Below are positions 58,501 to 64,000 of a stretch of 64,000 nucleotides of DNA, in pieces. Both the position numbers and the translations under genes were made by a program. The notes below the pieces were generated by a model. That model had not been told where the DNA came from, made no database searches, and saw only the letters and a program-made list of their open reading frames with translations. Source of the stretch: Apium graveolens (taxonomy: Eukaryota > Streptophyta > Magnoliopsida > Apiales > Apiaceae); NCBI RefSeq assembly GCF_009905375.1, contig NC_133650.1:69216220-69280219 (forward strand), given 5' to 3'. Numbering within the stretch: the first letter of the stretch is position 1; every line of letters begins with the position of its first letter.

Positions 58501-59892
58501 TCCTACTGCTCAACAACCTCAACATTCCAAAAGATCTGTTTCTTCAGGACAAGGAAAGTCTACTGGTGATCATGAAGCCAAGTACAAGGCTACTGATGAT
58601 GCTCCTGAGACTGGTGATGTTACAATCTCTAACTTAGCAGATGCTAAGGGATTATTCTTTCCTTACAGACACAAGGAAACAGGAGAAAAGATTGTTCTGT
58701 ACTACAAAGATAAAAAGTTTGATCAAAAGAATGCTATGAGTGCTCTTGGAATGATAACTAAAGAATTTCCTGATTTAACAATTGAAGAAGCAAGTATGCA
58801 ACAGAAGGATTAATGGCTCAAATTGAGGCTGAAGTCAAAACCTCTAAAGGAAGAGGAAAAAGGTGGAAGATCTACAAGAGTTAGAGGAAGGAGGAGAGAA
58901 AAGACTTCTGAACCAAGTCAAATGGTTAAAATTGATTCTGCATTTCTGAATGTCTTATCTAAAGAAGTTTATGTTCATGTACAAGGACATGAATCAACAG
59001 AAGTTCAGAAGACTGAAGAGATGATTGTTCAAAGGAAGAAAAGATCAACCACTGACATTTCTCAAGTTGATATAACTAAGGAAAATTAACTCTTTAGGCA
59101 GACACAAATCCTGAGGATAAAACAAATCCTGATGCTGAAAATCTGTTAGCTGATTTTGACACTGATGAAAAGGTGGTCAAAGTATTGGATCAGTTGGTTC
59201 TTACTACAGTGGTCAATTCTCATAATTCAGAGGTTGATGAACAAGACAGAATTGACAGAATGAAAGCTGATCAAACATGTGGTGATTATGTGCAGAGAAT
59301 TCTAAATTCAGAGAAAAAGCTATGGCATAAAGAAAAAGGGAAGATTTATGATCTACCTAAAAGTTATGATCCTATTAGAAAACAAGATAGAAGATGGAAA
59401 GATGTTGGTTCATTCAGTTATCCTAAAGGGTTCAAACATATTAAATATGTGTCTGCAGGACTAGGAGAATCTGTTTCTGAACAGAAAGATGTTGACAAGT
59501 ACATCAAGAAACCTTCTTGGGTGGAAGATAATGAAAGGCTGAAGCTTGTCAAAACTGGAACCAGAGGATGTATTGGTCATTCTGGAAGTGAAATTCTGAG
59601 GTCTAATTTACTGGACATAAACATTCTGACTGACAATCTTGGTCGAGTTACTTCTTTATATCTTGAAAAAGTTGAAGTCGTGAAGATTGTATATAGGAAG
59701 ATAAATTTTGATGATGTAAGAGAGGAGATTTCGTACTTTTTGAGAGATTGTAAAGTAACGAGTTTTACCTTGCAGCAACTCTTGTTGAAGACTGTAACAG
59801 AGTTGAAATACATTCATTATCTTCTTAGAGTTGAGAATAATGTCCCCAGAAACTGGTCTTCTATGATACTTGAAAGTATTAAAAGAAGAGTC
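55570..59892 (+). pseudogene. Extra ORF of copia B (homologue of the copia A extra ORF)
   Basis: ATG 55570 lies 14 bases after gypsy E. The N terminus METPLAPITICSAY is followed, after a frameshift, by FHDIQDFLLQYPIGYALTNP, which parallels IQDFLASSDIGYALTEP in copia A. Further shared blocks are VQALRLP, NFLFDCI and NFDALPSTSLKIGY. Downstream there are Pro/Ser/Asp-rich parts, a coiled coil (57,950-58,290), the motif AKKGEKIVVTKC (58,380-58,420) matching AKKGEKVIKSKC in A, a basic segment, and a C-terminal part of 241 open codons (59173-59898). Several stops and frameshifts break it. Copia C interrupts it at 59893. No membrane segment or signal peptide was seen. Function unknown. Confidence 0.8.
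57391..57762 (+). other. Intron-like segment in the copia B extra ORF
   Basis: Starts CCTTCAG/GTATTG and ends TTTATGTTTCAG/GATC, good plant donor and acceptor sequences, 372 bases, with stops in all frames or nearly so. Removing it keeps the frame as ...DSPSG-SHQDQTP.... The copia A frame has nothing obviously comparable at this place. Splicing is inference. A decayed coding segment is the alternative. Confidence 0.45.
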
Positions 59893-61438
59893 TGTTAGTG
59901 TTTGTGCCCTAGAGACAACAATATGATGTTTTAATTTAAGACATTAGGATTATTAATGTTTATATTCTATCGATTATTCCCTTTATAATTTATTAATTCT
60001 TAATTTACAGTGATATAAATATTAGATAATAAATGTCCTTGGATTATGATATGCAATTCTATATCTCTAAGTACGTGACTTAGAAATGAGAATATGAGAA
60101 TAATATCAATATTCCTAAAGTTCCCTAGTCGAGTATTATTATTGAGGGACAATAATAATGCATTAAGGCTGGTGTGCTTGTTGACTGATGATCACATCTC
60201 ATTGATCATAGGTATAGTGATACTAAAGTCGAAAACACAGACATATGTATATGTACATGGTGCTGGACAGACCCAATATGAGATTCTACATGTTTGTTGT
60301 GTCATAAGTAATTCTCACAGTGATAATGATGTAATGGTCCTTAGACTGAAGTCATTATATTTCTATACGAGAATTAATATACATTGATTCCATTAAAAGT
60401 TGTCCTTAACCGGGTAATGATAAAAGTGGACATTGAGTATATTATGAATTGTATGAAAAATAAATGATCTAGATGGGATTCAACCCTCCTATTTTAGGAG
60501 TGATATTATTGGCCTCTTGTGTGAGCTAGACTATGAAATGCGTGGTCACGCTCAAATGTTGATTAGATATGATAGTCTACTCATTGATCAAGGAAACTTT
60601 GATTAAACTATGATGAGGATGACACATTACATGCCTCTAGTTTATTCTATAATATTTGGTTAAAGGGATTATATTACATTGTACATTATTCACGAAAGGT
60701 TTAATCGATCACCGATTCAATTGTTATTACTTGGGTAACAATGATGTATTACTAGATGCCGCTCATTGTTTATGATTTTAAATTAGATTTAAAATTCGTT
60801 GCCAATATAATAATAACATATAGGGTCACACACTAAGAATGCTTGGAGGATTATTTAATTTAAATTGGATTTAAATAATATTAAAGTAATTCGAATTATT
60901 TATAATATTAATTAAGTATGACTTAATTAATTAGATAAATATTGATATTCGAATTTACTAATATTAATTATGAAATTCATTTGTTAAATAATTAAGTATG
61001 ACTTAATTATCATACAAATAGGAACTTCGAATTAATAATAACTCCTAATTTGTTAAGAGTTATAATTCTTATTATACTCTATATAATATCTCTTGTGGGC
61101 TGATTTTGAATAAACTTTTACTAAAACCCTAGCCACCAAGAGAGAAGGTGGAGAGATCAAGAAGAAACGAGTTTGTGCTAGTACACATCCAATTCTTGAG
61201 TTCAAGCATTCGTGTGGATACCGATAGAGCGTAGATCGCGAGAGCGGGATGAGTGGTGATTGAACAAGCTTTGGATCTCCATTAGTCAACCAATTTGTAA
61301 AGCTTCTTAAGGTAAACAATCTGATTTACGAATTAAATATCTAATTTTCGCATGGATCCTGCGACGGGTTTCAAAAATTCTGAATTTTCATGTTTTTAAT
61401 TACTGTTTCCGTTGCGTTTATGTGCTCGAAACCCAACA
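59893..61438 (+). repeat. 5' LTR of copia C (Tork/Angela-like)
   Basis: 1,546 bp, from TGTTAGTGTTTGTGCCC to GAAACCCAACA, followed at once by a PBS. The end CTCGAAACCCAACA plus ATGATATCAGAGC is the style of Tork/Angela copia elements. It begins inside the copia B extra ORF. The matching 3' LTR is not in the window. Confidence 0.75.
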
Positions 61439-62329
61439 ATGATATCAGAGCTACTTGCGAAAAGTGTTTAGTTCGTTTATGTGTTTACTGGTTTTATGAT
61501 GATAACATGTATACAATATTTCATGACTGTTATGTATGCATTTTGTATGTTTTACATGTTGTTATGTTTATATATGCGTATGTATGTGTATGTTTTGAAT
61601 ATATGATATTCATGAGAGTTGTATAAACATATGATGATTATATAATCTGTATATATACTGATATATGTGTATATATATATTGTGTTTGTTCTTATTATAT
61701 GAATCGTATTTGATACGATTCTGAATCGGATGCAGCGGATTTGCTGAAATCTGGGTCCGGTGTCCGATTTTGGGAAACGAATATGCTATTTCATATGGAA
61801 TCGAGCGTCTGAATGAAACTGATAGACAAAGCTTTCAACGACTGATTTGTAAGGCGTTTGGTGTAGTTAAGACTATGTAATCAACGATTTAATATTTTCA
61901 AAATTTGATTCTGAATTTTCTGATTTTTTTCGTATTTTATTTTTATGATTAGATCATGATAGGTATGATATGTTAAGATCATATAATTTGTTTTAACATG
62001 TTCTTATGTGTTTGAGCATGGTTGATGGTTTGGCATATGACCTTAGGTTAATGGTTTTGGTTTTTTTAAATACGGCTTGCATGTCGTTTAATCTTGTAAT
62101 TTTTAAACCTCGAATGTAACTCGAGTTCTTCTTATAACTTCACTAGATTAGTTTTGTATTTCATTCTTGTAATGTACATGAAGACATGAAGATTTGAAGA
62201 TCAAGGGTAATCCCGCATGGAGGCCATCCAAGGAAGCAATACAAGAAAGAAGACATGTCATAGTTAGCTTGTATTTATTTTTCACCTTAGATTGACCTAG
62301 ATCTTTGTCATTAGCTTGATGAAGATCAC
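61439..62329 (+). other. Leader of copia C, no coding frame seen
   Basis: After the PBS there are about 890 bases of AT-rich sequence without a recognisable gag. Either the leader is long or the element is non-coding. It is cut at 62330 by LTR D. Confidence 0.5.
61440..61451 (+). other. Primer-binding site of copia C
   Basis: TGATATCAGAGC, one change from the initiator tRNA-Met complement, one base after the LTR end. Confidence 0.75.
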
Positions 62330-64000
62330 TGTAATAACCCCAATTTTTGGAATTTTTGAAACACGGATGAATAGTAACTTTTGCTGATGATGTTGATTAA
62401 GGAAAATTATCAGACCACGCTATATAGGAGTACTGTTATGGAAATTCTAAGATCATATTAGTATTCCATAAAGTAAATAAGTGTATGTAAAGATCGTCAG
62501 AATCCAAATTCGAACACTTTGATTTTTCCCGAAAATCCACCAGATACCGAAAGAATTGAGTATAAGGTAACATGATTAAAAGATTTAATTCAAGGATTAT
62601 AAGAGAGGATCATAAAAGGAATATAAAATTGAGAAGGTTTAGGGGAACCCAAGTAATAAGATCCCAGATATGATCCCTCATACAATAAATGATAACGAAA
62701 GTTAAGCGAACCGTATAACAGATCAGCGGTCATTAGCCAAGTAATTAGGGGTTAATCAAAGAGGTTAATGGACGATGATGTCATCACACCAACAAGAGGA
62801 AGACAAGTGTAACAAGATGACATAAGCAGATGACATAAGCATGACCAAAAAGGGAAGGAGTGTTGGTTGATTATAAACCACACAAAATTTACCATGGTTA
62901 AAAGGTTAATTAATCAAAACAAAAACAAAACAACCAATCCAAGGCAAAACAAATCACAAAACACAAATTAGAAATTGACTTTTACTTTCCAAGAACAAAA
63001 GCTCTCGGCCAAAACCAGAGCAGCAACTTCAAACTACCATATCTCCTTCAATACTCACTCAAATAGTATGTTCTATAGCTCTATGGAAAGGTATTGAGAT
63101 GGCCTACAACTCTTGTTCACAAGTCTCGTCCAAATAAGCATGGTAAGACCCTCGTTTTTATAGTTCTTTCAATCTGACTTTTAGAAACTTCAAAACCTAA
63201 CTTTGTGTTCTTCATTTCTTTGGAAAGATCAAGCTTGTAGGAGGTTAGATTAAGGCTCCCTAAGTCTTCCTAGCAACTTAAAACCTACCAAGGAAGGTAT
63301 CAACTTCAAACCCTAGCTTTGATTTTATGATTCCATTAAATTTTATTGAAGCATTGTTAGTATCAAGGCTCGATCTTTGATTATAAGTAGTTTTGGTGGA
63401 TTTGTATTGGTTTGAATATTGGGTCTTTGATTGGTTGGATAAATTGGTAAAATTTGGAGTTGGGGACTGAGTTTGTAGTATGATGGTTGAATATTGTTGT
63501 ATTGGTAGTTGTGAGTGAATTGATGATAATTTAGAGTGCTAATTAAATTGGAAATCGCGTAAACTTAAACGTCATAATGCCCGATTTTCCTTAACTGTCC
63601 TGTTCTTAACATCAGGACCCCTATGTTGGCATGTTTTCTACCCGTTATATTGTTGTTGTGATGTAAATATATGTATATGCATTATCTTGTGATAGATGCA
63701 TGTTGGTTAATTAGCAAATCTTGCGATATATTAGAGCATGCTGATATGGTTTATATGCATGTCTGTTTCGTAATCTTGATATGTAATTTTTGATTCAATT
63801 ACTTATAATTGCATAATACCTATGCTATGCTAGATAAGCAGTAGTTGCGTATACCCTTAGTATACGGGACCTAAAGGCGAACATTTTCTAAAACCGGGAG
63901 TCGATGTTCCCCAGTATATTATATATATATATATTATATATAGATATAGATATAGTTTTCAAAACTATTAATCGAATAAGGTTTATTCGATAACTTTATT
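62330..64000. repeat. LTR D, start of another (gypsy-like) element running off the window
   Basis: Begins TGTAATAACCCCAATTTTTG, an LTR-like terminus. No coding frame is found up to the window end. Near the end an AT-rich (TATA)n/GATATA stretch occurs at 63918-63955. Orientation and right end cannot be determined. It resembles part of the copia B LTR at 26196-26250. Confidence 0.5.

Larger units (their letters stand above)
25977..59892 (+). mobile_element. Copia B: fragmented Sirevirus-like element with nested insertions
   Basis: A plus-strand relative of copia A. Retained parts are the 5' LTR (25977-27678), PBS, gag (27730-29826 and 40577-40864), protease and integrase (40881-42511), and the extra ORF (55570-59892). 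Gypsy X sits in gag, gypsy E separates pol from the extra ORF, and copia C sits in the end of the extra ORF. RT, RNase H and the spacer with the counterpart of the 89-codon frame are absent: about 4 kb compared with copia A. The 3' LTR is not in the window. Confidence 0.85.

Noticed and set aside
60094..60387. 97-codon frame in the copia C LTR
   Set aside because: No recognisable domain, inside an LTR, no supporting context.

Overview
This is a plant nuclear DNA window from a eudicot. It is AT-rich, its genes have introns with GT-AG borders, and most of its length is LTR retrotransposons primed by plant initiator tRNA-Met. An asterid (for example an Apiaceae species) is a guess from the style of the elements, not something the sequence proves.

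Region 1 (1-7139) is the only ordinary gene space. It holds the last exon of an unrecognised plus-strand gene (136-321). Facing it is a nine-exon minus-strand gene for a TruB-family tRNA pseudouridine synthase (7139 down to 1298). Eight of its nine exons have clean splice borders. Exon 3 has lost its acceptor and the conserved VGHAG codons, and exon 8 is out of frame by one base, so the gene looks recently broken.

Region 2 (7285-25976) is a fold-back repeat, then an L1-type LINE on the minus strand cut in two (25615-22639 and 9328-about 7700) by a complete Sirevirus-like Ty1/copia element, 'copia A' (9329-22638). Copia A has 598-bp LTRs, a 5-bp target duplication AACCC, a primer-binding site and a polypurine tract. 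Its gag-pol is on the minus strand. Between pol and the 3' LTR it carries two extra reading frames, each behind its own TATA-like box and pyrimidine-rich leader.

Region 3 (25977-64000) is a second, plus-strand relative, 'copia B'. It has been blown apart by later insertions: gypsy 'X' (29827-40576) in gag, a chromodomain gypsy 'E' (42512-55555) that separates pol from the extra frame, and copia 'C' (from 59893) in the end of the extra frame. C is itself entered by another LTR, 'D', at 62330. Gypsy E has mosaic LTRs and no target duplication, and about 4 kb of copia B is missing at its borders, which suggests recombination between two E-type copies.

The most interesting material is the extra-frame module. 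Copies in A and B share recognisable protein blocks, and in A each extra frame has what looks like an independent promoter. An approximately 10-bp motif (ATCAGAACTT and variants) is scattered through the non-coding and some coding parts of these elements. No tRNA, rRNA or CRISPR array was seen.
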